NCBI GenBank assembly: GCA_041746105.1
Contig: JBGTHP010000014.1
Coordinates: forward strand, 1 to 64,000
DNA: 64,000 nucleotides
DNA from: JBFHRE01 sp041746105
GTDB taxonomy: Bacteria > Actinomycetota > Acidimicrobiia > Spongiisociales > ZC4RG35
Reading direction: 5' to 3'
In this document: positions 1 to 7,492 of the stretch, piece by piece
Layout: every line of letters starts with the position of its first letter
Position numbering within the stretch: position 1 is the first letter of the stretch
Notes under the pieces: model-generated
Database searches by the model: none
Seen by the model: the letters and a program-made list of their open reading frames with translations, nothing else
Told to the model about the DNA's origin: nothing
Translations under genes and position numbers: made by a program

Positions 1-22
1 CGGTCATGTCGCCGATTCTCGC

Positions 23-175
23 ATGAACACCGTCACGCTCAGCGTTGCCATCGGCGTTGTTTGCCTCATCGCCGGAGGGATCTACATGTTCCGGGGCAGG
101 ATGCTGCTCGGAGCCGTGCTCCTGATCGTCGGGTTCCTCCTCGGAGGCCTCAGCATCTTCGGAGCGTTCGGCTGA
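23..175 (+). CDS. Small two-helix membrane protein, 50 aa, unknown
   Basis: A 50-codon frame starts at ATG 23 and ends at TGA 173-175. The product is almost entirely hydrophobic: one helix over residues 5-21, a short basic turn (FRGR, residues 23-26), then a Gly/Leu-rich helix over 28-48, so a membrane hairpin is likely. The ATG overlaps the TGA (24-26) of another plus-strand frame entering from the left edge, suggesting translational coupling to a gene outside the window. A second small membrane gene follows 19 bases downstream. I recognise no family. The case rests on composition, coupling and the tandem arrangement. Confidence 0.5.
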   Translation: MNTVTLSVAIGVVCLIAGGIYMFRGRMLLGAVLLIVGFLLGGLSIFGAFG

Positions 176-194
176 TGCATTATCGGGAACTCTC

Positions 195-359
195 ATGAAG
201 CTCAAGCTGGGAAAACCAAAGTTCTGGCAGCAGGCCCTGGCGATCGTTTTGGTCTTCTGGGCCCTGGTGCTTCTCGGCGTCGTCACCTTCGACGGTGCCG
301 ACAACATCCTCGCCGTCGGCGCTCTGGCAACAGCCACCCTGCTCGTCATCGACAAATAG
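195..359 (+). CDS. Small membrane protein, 54 aa, unknown
   Basis: A 54-residue frame runs from ATG 195 to TAG 357-359. The N-terminus is short and basic (KLKLGKPK), followed by one strong hydrophobic helix (about residues 12-31), an acidic turn (FDGADN) and a second moderately hydrophobic stretch (about 36-52). The positive-inside rule puts the N-terminus in the cytoplasm. It lies 19 bases after the preceding mini-gene on the same strand, so the two are probably one transcript. No family is recognised. It is real if conserved in relatives, otherwise a chance frame. Confidence 0.5.
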   Translation: MKLKLGKPKFWQQALAIVLVFWALVLLGVVTFDGADNILAVGALATATLLVIDK

Positions 360-524
360 TCGGGCCACACGGTCGGCGCCGTTGGCGACGCCATTTTCAC
401 AATCACGCGCGAGCAGGTCATGCTCGTTCGCAATGGGCCACAGGTGGCGCCTAGACCTGCCTCGGGTAGATGTCGATCCTGTCGGCCGCCGAAGCGGCGA
501 CAGACAAATTCAAATGGAAGGACA

Positions 525-755
525 ATGAAAATGTGCTACACGTGCGGATGCAAGTTGCCTTATGAGAGTCACGGCGATCCAGCCAACATCGTCGAAGCCG
601 ACCTGATTGCGGCCGGCCAGACGGAGGCCGTCAAGCAGGCGGGGGTCAGGGCAGCCAAGGAAAACCTCTTGGCGCTGATCCAGTTACAGATGGAGGCCGC
701 CGGGGACATGGATTCGCCAAAACGGGACTACAACGAGGCGGACCCCACCACCTAG
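525..755 (+). CDS. Small Cys-motif protein (CxxCGC), 76 aa
   Basis: ATG 525 is chosen because it follows an AAGGA ribosome-binding site (518-522) and begins a compact 76-residue protein; the frame is open further upstream but without a signal. The N-terminus has a CxxCxC cluster (C4, C7, C9) followed by a HGDP segment (residues 16-19), then an amphipathic Ala/Glu/Gln-rich helical region and an acidic C-terminus. The three closely spaced Cys suggest a metal site, perhaps with the His. Short actinobacterial proteins with a similar MCxTCGC...HGDP start come to mind, but they have no assigned function to my knowledge. Confidence 0.55.
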   Translation: MKMCYTCGCKLPYESHGDPANIVEADLIAAGQTEAVKQAGVRAAKENLLALIQLQMEAAGDMDSPKRDYNEADPTT

Positions 756-1152
756 CTTGTCAAGTCTGGCCCCTGTCGTAGCTTTACGCCCTCAGTTCGA
801 ATCTTGGCCGGCAATCGAACCCACTCAGGCTGAGCATCAAATAATGACGGATGCGATAGTCCCTTTCGCTGACCGGACCCTTTCAAGAGAGCCCTGGTGG
901 CGGCCGAGCTACACCGGCTGAAGCTCACGAACCGACGCATATTCACCGTGCTGGCCTGATGAATGGGCCTTCGGCATCTCGGCTGTCGCTCGGCCCTGAG
1001 GTCCTCGATTCAGATTGGTCGGCGTCCGCTACACACCGGCTTGGTCAACTCGGAATCTAAAATGCCGAAGACGACATCGCCAGGTCCGGCTGGGCTGGCG
1101 TCGGTACCCTGTTTGACAGCCAGCCCTGGAGCTGGATGACAGGAGGTGACCG
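756..1152. other. Gene-poor stretch upstream of channel-like gene
   Basis: About 400 bases without a convincing gene. A plus-strand frame closing at 960-965 (TGATGA) encodes a short piece ending AAELHRLKLTNRRIFTVLA from about 873. It reads like the C-terminus of a decayed gene, but no start or body is present. The last bases (1141-1149) contain an excellent AGGAGGTGA ribosome-binding site for the next gene. Confidence 0.4.
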
Positions 1153-1839
1153 GTGGTTATCGGTTCGGAAGTCGAGCGGGAGATCTGGGCCGACGAGTTA
1201 CTTGACCGGCTGACTCCAGTGATGAGTGCCCTGTCGGTCGTGTTCGTCCTGGTGGTCATCGGAGAATCCCTCGCCACGAGCGGAACCACTCTGAGCTTGG
1301 GCCTGTCAGTGGCGGGCTGGCTCATCTGGCTCATATTCGTCGCCGAGTTCGTCGCCAGGCTCATCGTCGCCCCGAAAACCGTCGAGTTTCTCAAGCGGAA
1401 CTGGTGGCAACTCGTCTTCCTGGTCCTCCCGTTTCTCAGGATTCTGCGCCTGGTCCGGACCTTTCGCATCCTTCGCGCCGGTCGCGTGCTGTCGTCCGCC
1501 GTGCGGTCATCGCGTTCTGCACGCCGGGTTCTCGGAAGCCGGGTCGGATGGTTGGCGGTGGTCTCGGCTATCACCGCACTCGGCAGCAGTCAGCTTCTGT
1601 ACGAGTTCGAGGTATTCGATCGGTACGGAGATGCCCTCCATGCCGCGGCCCTGGCTACCATAACCGGGGAGCCTTTTGCCCAACCGGATGGTTTCGCCAA
1701 GGTTCTCGACGTGGCTCTCGCCGCGTATTCGGTCGTAGTATTCGCCGCGCTCGCCGCCACCCTCGGGGCCTACTTCCTCGAGCGCCAAAGGCTTACGTCT
1801 CCAGACCCGACTCCGTTCCCTACGGCACCGCCCCACTAG
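1153..1839 (+). CDS. Voltage-sensor-like membrane protein with no K+ filter
   Basis: The protein has 228 residues. GTG 1153 is preceded at 6 bases by AGGAGG (1141-1146). Hydrophobic segments near residues 22-42, 50-70 and 86-98 are followed by an Arg-repeat helix (RILRLVRTFRILRAGR, about 96-111) typical of an S4 voltage sensor in six-helix cation channels. Two more helices (about 131-148 and 183-206) flank where the pore loop should be. That loop reads ALATITGEPFAQPDG, so the T-x-G-Y/F-G potassium filter is missing. The fold is therefore channel-like but the ion pathway is doubtful: a degenerate channel, a non-selective channel or a sensor protein are all possible. Confidence 0.65.
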   Translation: MVIGSEVEREIWADELLDRLTPVMSALSVVFVLVVIGESLATSGTTLSLGLSVAGWLIWLIFVAEFVARLIVAPKTVEFLKRNWWQLVFLVLPFLRILRLVRTFRILRAGRVLSSAVRSSRSARRVLGSRVGWLAVVSAITALGSSQLLYEFEVFDRYGDALHAAALATITGEPFAQPDGFAKVLDVALAAYSVVVFAALAATLGAYFLERQRLTSPDPTPFPTAPPH

Positions 1840-3021
1840 AAGGCCACGATTCTGAAGCTACGGTCGTCGCGACTGCCAACTGCCCGAGGCGCTGACCGGC
1901 GCCAGAGGAACGAAATCCGCAAGCGGAAACACGGCGACCGGCGAGACCCGCTGGGACATCGGCTACCGCGATCCCGGCAAAAGTCGCGCAGCGCTCCCCT
2001 CCGAGTGGATTGGACCCGTCCGCCCTGGGTGCCCTTTGCCCTTGCGGGGATACATCCACCCGAATGGCTATCCTCGGAAGTATCAGCACCTTGGGAGTTG
2101 AAATAGAGCGCGGTTGGAGGACTGGGGTCTTGGTAGCACTGGCTTTGGCCTGTGGTATTGCCGTTCGCTATGTGTGGCTACGACGACGGGCGCCTGCGGA
2201 TGGGGCTGTTGGCGTTAGCCCGTCTGGTCCGGCTGCCGCCAAACAAGTCGGGGATGTCGCCCGCTGGGAGGGCGAGGGCGGCGCATCTGCGACCTAGCAG
2301 CGCCCCAAGAAGAATCCCAACGAAGATCTAGCCGCTGGGTCGCCCAGATGCCCGGGCATTTCAAAGCCGGGCTCCCAGAAGGCCAATACTGGCAGCACCC
2401 CGGGTCAGCCCCGAGGCCTCCGAAGGGTTCGGGAGGTTAAGTGAACTCAGATTCACTACCGAGGACTACAGCGCCAGCGGACGGCTCGATCTCGCCATCG
2501 CATCCCAACGCTGCGTCGAGGCAAGCCTGGGCGAGTAGCAAGGACAGAAATCGCCAGGATCCGCTCCGGCACCGAGGTTGGGGTCGAGGCCGGCGGTCAA
2601 CCAACGGCAATCACGGCAAGCAACTCAGAATCACATCGATCCACGCCCAAACTGTCGCAGCTCCCAGCGAAACGGTTCGCGTCAATCCCCAATAAGGACG
2701 ACAGGCTCCGGGCGTGACGGGTGCTCCCCTCAAACCCGGCTCGGTTTCGTGTTGCAGCCGGGCTCGCGTCGTCGACCTGCCGGCACGGGCGGTACACAGC
2801 GGACCGTTACTTGTCGGCGGATACCTGCGGCGCCCGGGGATGGCATCCCTTTGCCGTGGCAAACAGTTCAGCGTCCCTGATCTCAGCCCTGAACATCGAA
2901 CATGACAGGAAGCCGCGCACCTACCATTGCCATTCGGGACTCACCCGAGCCCCGAGACAGGCACTACCTCCAATCATGGCCCCATCGACGAGAGCTTGCC
3001 ACTGTGAGTGGCGATGACGAG
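1840..3021. other. Long region without a convincing gene
   Basis: Nearly 1.2 kb between the channel-like gene and nhaA. Frames are short, have poor composition and lack ribosome-binding sites. The only weak candidate is the 77-codon frame at 2064 listed separately. The stretch 2300-2900 looks like decayed or non-coding DNA. I see no tRNA, repeat pair or clear promoter. The nhaA promoter should lie in the last 200 bases. Confidence 0.4.
2064..2297 (+). CDS. Possible small single-helix membrane protein
   Basis: Weak candidate. From ATG 2064 the frame encodes 77 residues with one hydrophobic helix (TGVLVALALACGIAVRYVW, about residues 18-36), a basic stop-transfer (LRRR) and a Gly/Ala-rich tail. 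A GGGGA at 2046-2050 is too far from the ATG to be convincing. No family is recognised. It may be a chance frame in the gene-poor stretch. Confidence 0.25.
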   Translation: MAILGSISTLGVEIERGWRTGVLVALALACGIAVRYVWLRRRAPADGAVGVSPSGPAAAKQVGDVARWEGEGGASAT

Positions 3022-4329
3022 ATGACGAATCTCAATCCCTGGCTCCGGCGGGACCTGCCGGTGGCCCGCACCCTCGACGGCCCCATCCGGGACTACCTCC
3101 GCCTCGAGGCGGCCGGCGGCATCGCGTTGCTGGTCGCGACCGTGGCCGCGCTCGTCGTAGCCAACACCGCTCTCGCTGGGACCGTCGAGGACTTCTGGCA
3201 GACCGAGCTCACCCTCATCGACATCGGCGACTTCCACCTCAGCGAACCGCTCCACGCCTGGGTCAACGACGGCTTGATGACCATCTTCTTCTTCGTCGTC
3301 GGCCTCGAGATCAAACGTGAGCTCGTCGTCGGTGAGTTGTCCGAGCCGCGCGTCGCGCTGCTGCCGGTCGTCGCAGCCGTCGGCGGCATGGTCGTCCCCG
3401 CCGTCCTCTACGCCATCATCAACGGCACCGGCGACGCAGGCGCGGGCTGGGGGATCCCGATGGCCACCGACATCGCCTTCGCCGTTGGCCTGCTCGCCCT
3501 GCTCGGACCTCGCATCCCCTCACCGCTACGGCTGTTCTTGTTGACCCTGGCCATCGTCGACGACATCGGCGCCATCGTCGTCATCGGCCTCTTCTACACC
3601 GACCAACTCCACCTTGACTGGGCCATGGCGGCCTTCGCTCTCATCGCCGTTACCGTCGCGCTCAAAGCACTGCGCGTCTGGGCCATCCCTATCTACGTTG
3701 CCCTCGGCGCTGCCCTCTGGGTCGCGACGTTTGAGTCTGGGGTCCACGCCACCATCGCCGGCGTGATCATGGGTCTCCTCGCTCCCGCCCGGGCACTCCG
3801 GCCTGAGCCCCATCACTCCGCCATTGACGCCGACACCACCGTCGACACGATCCACAAGACGATCTTCGAAGTCCGTGAATCCGCTCCTGTCGCCGAACGG
3901 CTCCAGCACCTCATCCACCCGTGGTCTGCGTTCCTGGTCCTCCCAATGTTTGCCTTTGCAAACGCCCGCATCGACCTAAGCGGCTCCGCCATCCAGACCG
4001 CCCTACAGAGCCGAACCGGCCTCGGCATCGTCGCTGGCCTCGTCATCGGCAAGCCACTCGGCATTCTCGCCGCCACCTGGCTGGCGCAACGCAGCGGCGC
4101 CGCCGCGCTCCCCGAGGGCGTCACCTTCACTCACATCGCCGGTATCGGTGCCGTCGCCGGAATCGGCTTCACCGTCTCCTTGTTCATCACCGACCTGGCT
4201 TTCACCAACCCATTAACCATTGTTGATGCCCACCTCGGCATCGTCGTGGCGTCACTTCTCGCCGCCGCCGCCGGCACCGCCGTTCTCTGGTACGCCCCCT
4301 CGAAACCGGGCCCCGAAGCCAAACCCTGA
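3022..4329 (+). CDS. nhaA: Na+/H+ antiporter NhaA
   Basis: NhaA exchanges two external protons for one internal Na+ (or Li+) across the inner membrane and supports salt and alkaline pH tolerance. Family signatures are present: an LRLEAAGG start, FFFVVGLEIKRELVVGEL, the MATDIAFAVG stretch holding the conserved transport Asp of helix IV, and LAIVDDIGAIVVIG with the paired Asp of helix V that bind Na+. The C-terminal half ends with GIGFTVSLFITDLAF. ATG 3022 gives 435 residues, near the usual 380-450; GTG 3004 and ATG 2902 are in-frame alternatives without better ribosome-binding sites. It stands alone beside the accessory region, upstream of a cluster devoted to K+ uptake. Confidence 0.95.
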   Translation: MTNLNPWLRRDLPVARTLDGPIRDYLRLEAAGGIALLVATVAALVVANTALAGTVEDFWQTELTLIDIGDFHLSEPLHAWVNDGLMTIFFFVVGLEIKRELVVGELSEPRVALLPVVAAVGGMVVPAVLYAIINGTGDAGAGWGIPMATDIAFAVGLLALLGPRIPSPLRLFLLTLAIVDDIGAIVVIGLFYTDQLHLDWAMAAFALIAVTVALKALRVWAIPIYVALGAALWVATFESGVHATIAGVIMGLLAPARALRPEPHHSAIDADTTVDTIHKTIFEVRESAPVAERLQHLIHPWSAFLVLPMFAFANARIDLSGSAIQTALQSRTGLGIVAGLVIGKPLGILAATWLAQRSGAAALPEGVTFTHIAGIGAVAGIGFTVSLFITDLAFTNPLTIVDAHLGIVVASLLAAAAGTAVLWYAPSKPGPEAKP

Positions 4330-4670
4330 CCAGGGCGTTCCTTTGTTCTTCGCGCCGCTGTCGGGGGTTTCGAGTCCGGGTAGCTTGGGGCGATGATGAA
4401 CCGGGTTCGCGACCTTTTTGACCGTGAACGGCAGTGGATCGCTGGGGTGGACTTCTGGTTCCGCAGACCACCGTCGCCAGCGCTCGGGTGATCCCGTGCC
4501 GGTGACCAGGCTCAACTCTTGAAGGACCTGCGCGCTCTGATCCGGCTCCGCGGTAATGCGGTGGGAGGCCGATAGTCCGCGGGTATATGGCACTTCGCGT
4601 CCGCAGAACACGATAGGCACCAGAATTGCCACCAGAGGCCGAGACCGCCATTCCCCGCTTCGTCCTGGTA
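4330..4670. other. Non-coding stretch between nhaA and tRNA-Ala
   Basis: About 340 bases with no supported gene. Minus-strand frames here are Pro/Arg-rich and unlike any family I know. The stretch lies on the 3' side of tRNA-Ala, where integrated elements usually end, but I found no copy of the tRNA 3' end to the left within the window. Confidence 0.35.
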
Positions 4671-4675
4671 GACAA

Positions 4676-4705
4676 CAAGATCCCCCGCCTGGGCAAGGGG
4701 TCTTG
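4676..4705 (-). terminator. Hairpin after tRNA-Ala
   Basis: CAAGA/CCCC on the left (4676-4680, 4682-4685, one bulged T) pairs with GGGG/TCTTG on the right (4697-4705), giving nine base pairs around an 11-base loop. Read on the minus strand it begins six bases beyond the tRNA 3' end and is followed by TTGTCT, a weak T-rich run. A transcription terminator for the tRNA is the simplest reading. Confidence 0.5.
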
Positions 4706-4710
4706 AATTG

Positions 4711-4783
4711 TGGAGCTGGGGGGAATTGAACCCCCGACCTCTTGCATGCCATGCAAGCGCTCTGCCAACTGAGCTACAGCCCC
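4711..4783 (-). tRNA. tRNA-Ala (anticodon GGC)
   Basis: A complete cloverleaf on the minus strand. The acceptor GGGGCTG pairs with CAGCTCC, the D-arm is GCTC...GAGC, the anticodon stem CTTGC/GCAAG encloses the loop ATGGCAT (anticodon GGC, reading GCC and GCT), and the T-arm is GGGGG-TTCAATT-CCCCC. The discriminator base is A. The CCA end is not encoded. The 3' end faces the accessory region at the left of the window. Confidence 0.95.
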
Positions 4784-4795
4784 AAGGGCCTCGGC

Positions 4796-4824
4796 AGTGT
4801 AACAACCGTAGGGCACCGCAAAAA
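4796..4824 (-). promoter_or_regulatory. Promoter of tRNA-Ala
   Basis: On the minus strand, a -35-like TTTTTG (4819-4824) is separated by exactly 17 bases from a -10 box TACACT (4796-4801). The -10 box ends 12 bases before the first base of the mature tRNA, leaving a short 5' leader. Spacing and the TAnnnT form fit a housekeeping actinobacterial sigma factor; the -35 match is weak. Confidence 0.5.
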
Positions 4825-4898
4825 CCCTCCACCATGTCCGGCCAAGCCGAACTTTCGGCGATTCGCCCCGAATACGGGGTCTAGAGCCTAAGGAACGA

Positions 4899-5273
4899 TC
4901 AGGCCGACACCGGTTCCCAATCGAGGCGTTCGGCGTCGCCCCAAAGGCGTTCCAAGGAGTAGAAGTCGCGTGGTTGTGCCTGGAACAGGTGGACGACGAA
5001 GTCTCCGTAATCGAGCAGGATCCATTCCCCCTCCTTGCGCCCTTCGTCGCGCAGCGGACGACGGTCGTGCTCTTTGAGCTTTGCTTCGACGAAGTCGGCC
5101 AGGGTCCTGGCGTGGGTGTTCGAGGTTCCGGTGGCTATCACGAACACCTCGGTGATTTGGAGAAGATCTCCTACGTCCAACAGCGTGATATCGATCGCCT
5201 TCTTTTCGGCGAGCGCTTCTGCCGCCAATTTGGCGGCCTCGTGAGCTTCGTTGACGGGCACCTCCTGGGTCAC
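4899..5273 (-). CDS. rsfS: Ribosomal silencing factor RsfS
   Basis: RsfS (Iojap/DUF143 family) binds uL14 on the free 50S subunit and blocks joining to 30S when nutrients are short. The product shows the family core: AAKLAAEALAEKKA, DITLLDVGDLL, the TEVFVIATGTSNTHAR segment, EGEWILLDYGDFVVHLF and a C-terminal YSLERLWGDAE. GTG 5273 gives 124 residues and leaves the usual 8-10 residues before the domain. ATG 5303 and 5312 are in frame but would overlap nadD; no start has a good ribosome-binding site. It directly follows nadD, the usual nadD-rsfS pairing. Confidence 0.92.
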   Translation of the reverse strand: MTQEVPVNEAHEAAKLAAEALAEKKAIDITLLDVGDLLQITEVFVIATGTSNTHARTLADFVEAKLKEHDRRPLRDEGRKEGEWILLDYGDFVVHLFQAQPRDFYSLERLWGDAERLDWEPVSA

Positions 5274-5286
5274 TTTGGTGCCGACA

Positions 5287-5862
5287 TCATACCCCAGGGC
5301 CATAAACTTCATTCGAGATCATGTAATCCCACACCATTTCCCTGACCAGGAAACGAACCGACCTACCGGACCGGAGCCGGGAGCGGATCTCCGTTCCAGA
5401 CACCTGAACCTCGGGCATGTCGAGCCACTCGAACGGGCCTCCGACCCCGGCCTCTACCGCGGCGACGGCAACACCGGGCCTCGGTACCACCGCGATCCGG
5501 GCGAGATCGCGCACCTCAGCTGCTCTCGCCCAGCTGTCGAGATTGGCGGCGGCGTCCGCGCCGAGAACCACGGTCACCTGGTCGCTTTCAAAGCTGTGAA
5601 GGGTGTCGACCGTGAATGTCGAACCCGGTCGCACCACCTCCCGATCGTCTGCTTCGAAATAGTCGATACCGGCCGTTGCCAGCTGGGTCATCGCCCACCG
5701 GTGGGCGTGATCGGTGACACCTTTGCCTGCCTTCTGCCACGGCTGTCCCGCAGGAACAAAAGTGACAACATCGACATCGAGCTGGCGGAAGGCGGCTTCG
5801 CCTGCCAGCAGGTGCGCAATGTGGGGAGGGTCGAAGGTACCCCCGACGATGGCTCTCTTCAT
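5287..5862 (-). CDS. nadD: Nicotinate-nucleotide adenylyltransferase NadD
   Basis: NadD converts nicotinate mononucleotide and ATP to deamido-NAD in NAD biosynthesis. The 191-residue product begins with the nucleotidyltransferase signature GGTFDPPHIAHL (GTFDPxHxxH) and ends with the second signature as SGTEIRSRL (S/T-x-I/L-R), followed by a WDYMISNEVYG tail like that of other NadD proteins. ATG 5862 overlaps the TGA of the upstream M23-like gene as ATGA, so translation is probably coupled. The frame stays open upstream but the family begins exactly here. It is followed by rsfS. Confidence 0.95.
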   Translation of the reverse strand: MKRAIVGGTFDPPHIAHLLAGEAAFRQLDVDVVTFVPAGQPWQKAGKGVTDHAHRWAMTQLATAGIDYFEADDREVVRPGSTFTVDTLHSFESDQVTVVLGADAAANLDSWARAAEVRDLARIAVVPRPGVAVAAVEAGVGGPFEWLDMPEVQVSGTEIRSRLRSGRSVRFLVREMVWDYMISNEVYGPGV

Positions 5863-6320
5863 CCGAGGACAGAGGATAGGGGCGGGAGCAGGCGAAGTCG
5901 GCCCCTCCCCACCAAACCTCCGCAATGCTGCAACGGATCCACATACCGCCCGTCGACCCGCAGCGACAAATGAACCCCGGGCGATCCGTGCGCCAAACCG
6001 CTGTATCCGATCGGGTCGCCACTCGCAACCACCTCGCCCGCGGTCACCGACACCGCCGCGAGGTACGAAACTGAAACCCGCCACCCCGACTCGGTGGTGA
6101 TGGTCACCGCTTCGATCGAGGCCACCGGTCCGGCGAAGGTCACCACACCGCTCACGGGCGCGGTCACCACCGTCCCGACCGGGGCGCCGAGATCGACTCC
6201 CCAATGGCCGGAATAGAGGCCGGTGGGTGCGAATGCGGCAACGACCGGCCCCGGGACCGGGGCCACCCACCCGGCGCAGGCAATCGCAAGCGACAAGAAC
6301 GAAAACGCGGCTCGGAACAT
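5859..6320 (-). CDS. M23/LytM-like secreted protein, zinc ligand lost
   Basis: A 153-residue exported protein. The N-terminus is a signal peptide (about residues 1-29) and the rest is one LytM/M23 domain. The first metal motif HxxxD is present (H39, D43 in HWGVDLGAP), with the GxVVTAPVSGVV and GDPIGYSG strands of the fold. The C-terminal HxH motif reads H117-L-S119, so the second His, a zinc ligand in active enzymes, is Ser. Active M23 hydrolases need it, so this is probably a non-catalytic peptidoglycan-binding or regulatory member. Its stop overlaps the nadD start, which is an unusual partner. Confidence 0.75.
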   Translation of the reverse strand: MFRAAFSFLSLAIACAGWVAPVPGPVVAAFAPTGLYSGHWGVDLGAPVGTVVTAPVSGVVTFAGPVASIEAVTITTESGWRVSVSYLAAVSVTAGEVVASGDPIGYSGLAHGSPGVHLSLRVDGRYVDPLQHCGGLVGRGRLRLLPPLSSVLG

Positions 6321-6463
6321 GATTGGCTCCCCTCCCCCGCCCGTCTGTCACCGTATTTGTCACGAACGACAAAAACCAGGCCCACGTCCGGCGCCGGCCG
6401 ATTGGCCGCCGGTGTGATCGACTACCGTTCCTGGTTCGCAGACAACTTTCGGGAGTTCTTTCG
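6321..6463. promoter_or_regulatory. Divergent promoter region with two dyads
   Basis: This 143-base gap separates the minus-strand M23-nadD-rsfS group from the plus-strand gap pair. It contains an inverted repeat TTTGTC-ACGAAC-GACAAA (6356-6373) and a second dyad CGGCC-GATT-GGCCG (6395-6408). Either could be an operator. GGGAG (6451-6455) is the ribosome-binding site for the GAPDH paralogue. I could not fix a clear -10/-35 pair. Confidence 0.35.
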
Positions 6464-7492
6464 ATGTCCAAAACGCGTATCGGCCTCATGGGGTTCGGAC
6501 GGATCGGCCGCAATGTTTTTCGTATGGTCCACGATCATCCCCAACTCGAGGTTGGAGCCATCGCCGACACCTCCGACCCGGCCGGCCTGACCTACCTCCT
6601 CAAGTACGACTCGATCTACGGCCGTTTTCGTTCTCCGGTCGAACTCGCCGACAACGCCCTCTTCCTCGATGGCAGGCGGATTCCGTTCTCTAGTGCAGTC
6701 GAGCCGGGCGAAATCGACTGGAGCGAACATAAAGTGGACATCGTGGTTCAGGCCACCGGAAGCTACAAGAGCAGCGAGATGTGCCGTCGCCATCTGGCCG
6801 CCGGCGCCAGAAGAGTGATCCTGGCCTCGACTCCCGATCAACTCGGCGACATCCCCATACTTCTGCGGGGGATCAATGATTCCGACCTGCCGGGAGACGA
6901 GGAGGTCGTCTCCCTCGGTTCCAACACCTCCAACGCAGTCGCTCCGATACTTCGGATCCTCGACTCGGCATTCGGTATCAAGCGGGCATATTTCACGACA
7001 GTCCACGCGATGACGAACTCTCAGCGGCTCGCAGACGTGCCCTCCGCCGGTTTTCGGCAGAGCCGGGCCGCCGGAGAGAACATCATTCCGGGGGCCACCA
7101 ACTCGGCGGAGATCCTGAGCGCGGTCATGCCGGAGTTCAAAGGCAAGCTGTCCGGTGTAGCGCTCAATGTTCCAGTAGTCGACGGATCGACGGTGGATCT
7201 CGTCAGCGAGCTCTTGACTGCCACCAGCAGCGCCGCCGTGAACGCCGCGATCAAGTCCGGGGCAGCCGGCCACTATGCAGATATCCTCGAATACGTTGAG
7301 GATCCGATAGTGAGTTCTGACGTTCGATCCTCGACCCAGTCGGGAGTTTTCGACAGCCTGGCAACGATGGTGATGGATGGAACCCTCGTCAAGACCATCA
7401 CCTGGTTCAACAACGGATGGGGATATACCGCGCGACTGCTGGAGGTCGTCGAGTCAATGGCCGCCTCCCTCCGGAAAGGAGTATCGGTATGA
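6464..7492 (+). CDS. GAPDH paralogue lacking the catalytic cysteine
   Basis: A full-length glyceraldehyde-3-phosphate dehydrogenase fold (342 aa) that cannot use the normal chemistry. The NAD-binding GFGRIGR (residues 10-16), the AIADTSD cofactor strand, the catalytic-His region TTVHAMTNSQ and the C-terminal WFNNGWGY are recognisable. The active-site block that should read SNASCTTNCLAP is SNTSNAVAP (residues 153-161): three residues, Cys-Thr-Thr, are deleted in frame, removing the nucleophile. ATG 6464 follows GGGAG at 8 bases. Its TGA overlaps the ATG of a normal gap gene as ATGA. An intact reading frame and conserved fold argue for a kept pseudoenzyme, perhaps a hetero-tetramer partner or regulator; this is inference. 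Confidence 0.9.
   Translation: MSKTRIGLMGFGRIGRNVFRMVHDHPQLEVGAIADTSDPAGLTYLLKYDSIYGRFRSPVELADNALFLDGRRIPFSSAVEPGEIDWSEHKVDIVVQATGSYKSSEMCRRHLAAGARRVILASTPDQLGDIPILLRGINDSDLPGDEEVVSLGSNTSNAVAPILRILDSAFGIKRAYFTTVHAMTNSQRLADVPSAGFRQSRAAGENIIPGATNSAEILSAVMPEFKGKLSGVALNVPVVDGSTVDLVSELLTATSSAAVNAAIKSGAAGHYADILEYVEDPIVSSDVRSSTQSGVFDSLATMVMDGTLVKTITWFNNGWGYTARLLEVVESMAASLRKGVSV

Noticed and set aside
2300..2900. Several overlapping plus- and minus-strand frames
   Set aside because: Composition is Arg/Pro/Ser-rich in all frames, none has a ribosome-binding site, and they contradict each other; treated as non-coding.
5863..6513. N-terminal extension of NadD making a 408-residue fusion
   Set aside because: The extra segment overlaps the M23 gene in another frame and is Arg/Pro-rich; the nucleotidyltransferase signature starts at ATG 5862.
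6464..7492. Erythrose-4-phosphate dehydrogenase or another active GAPDH variant
   Set aside because: Those enzymes also need the active-site Cys, which is deleted here.
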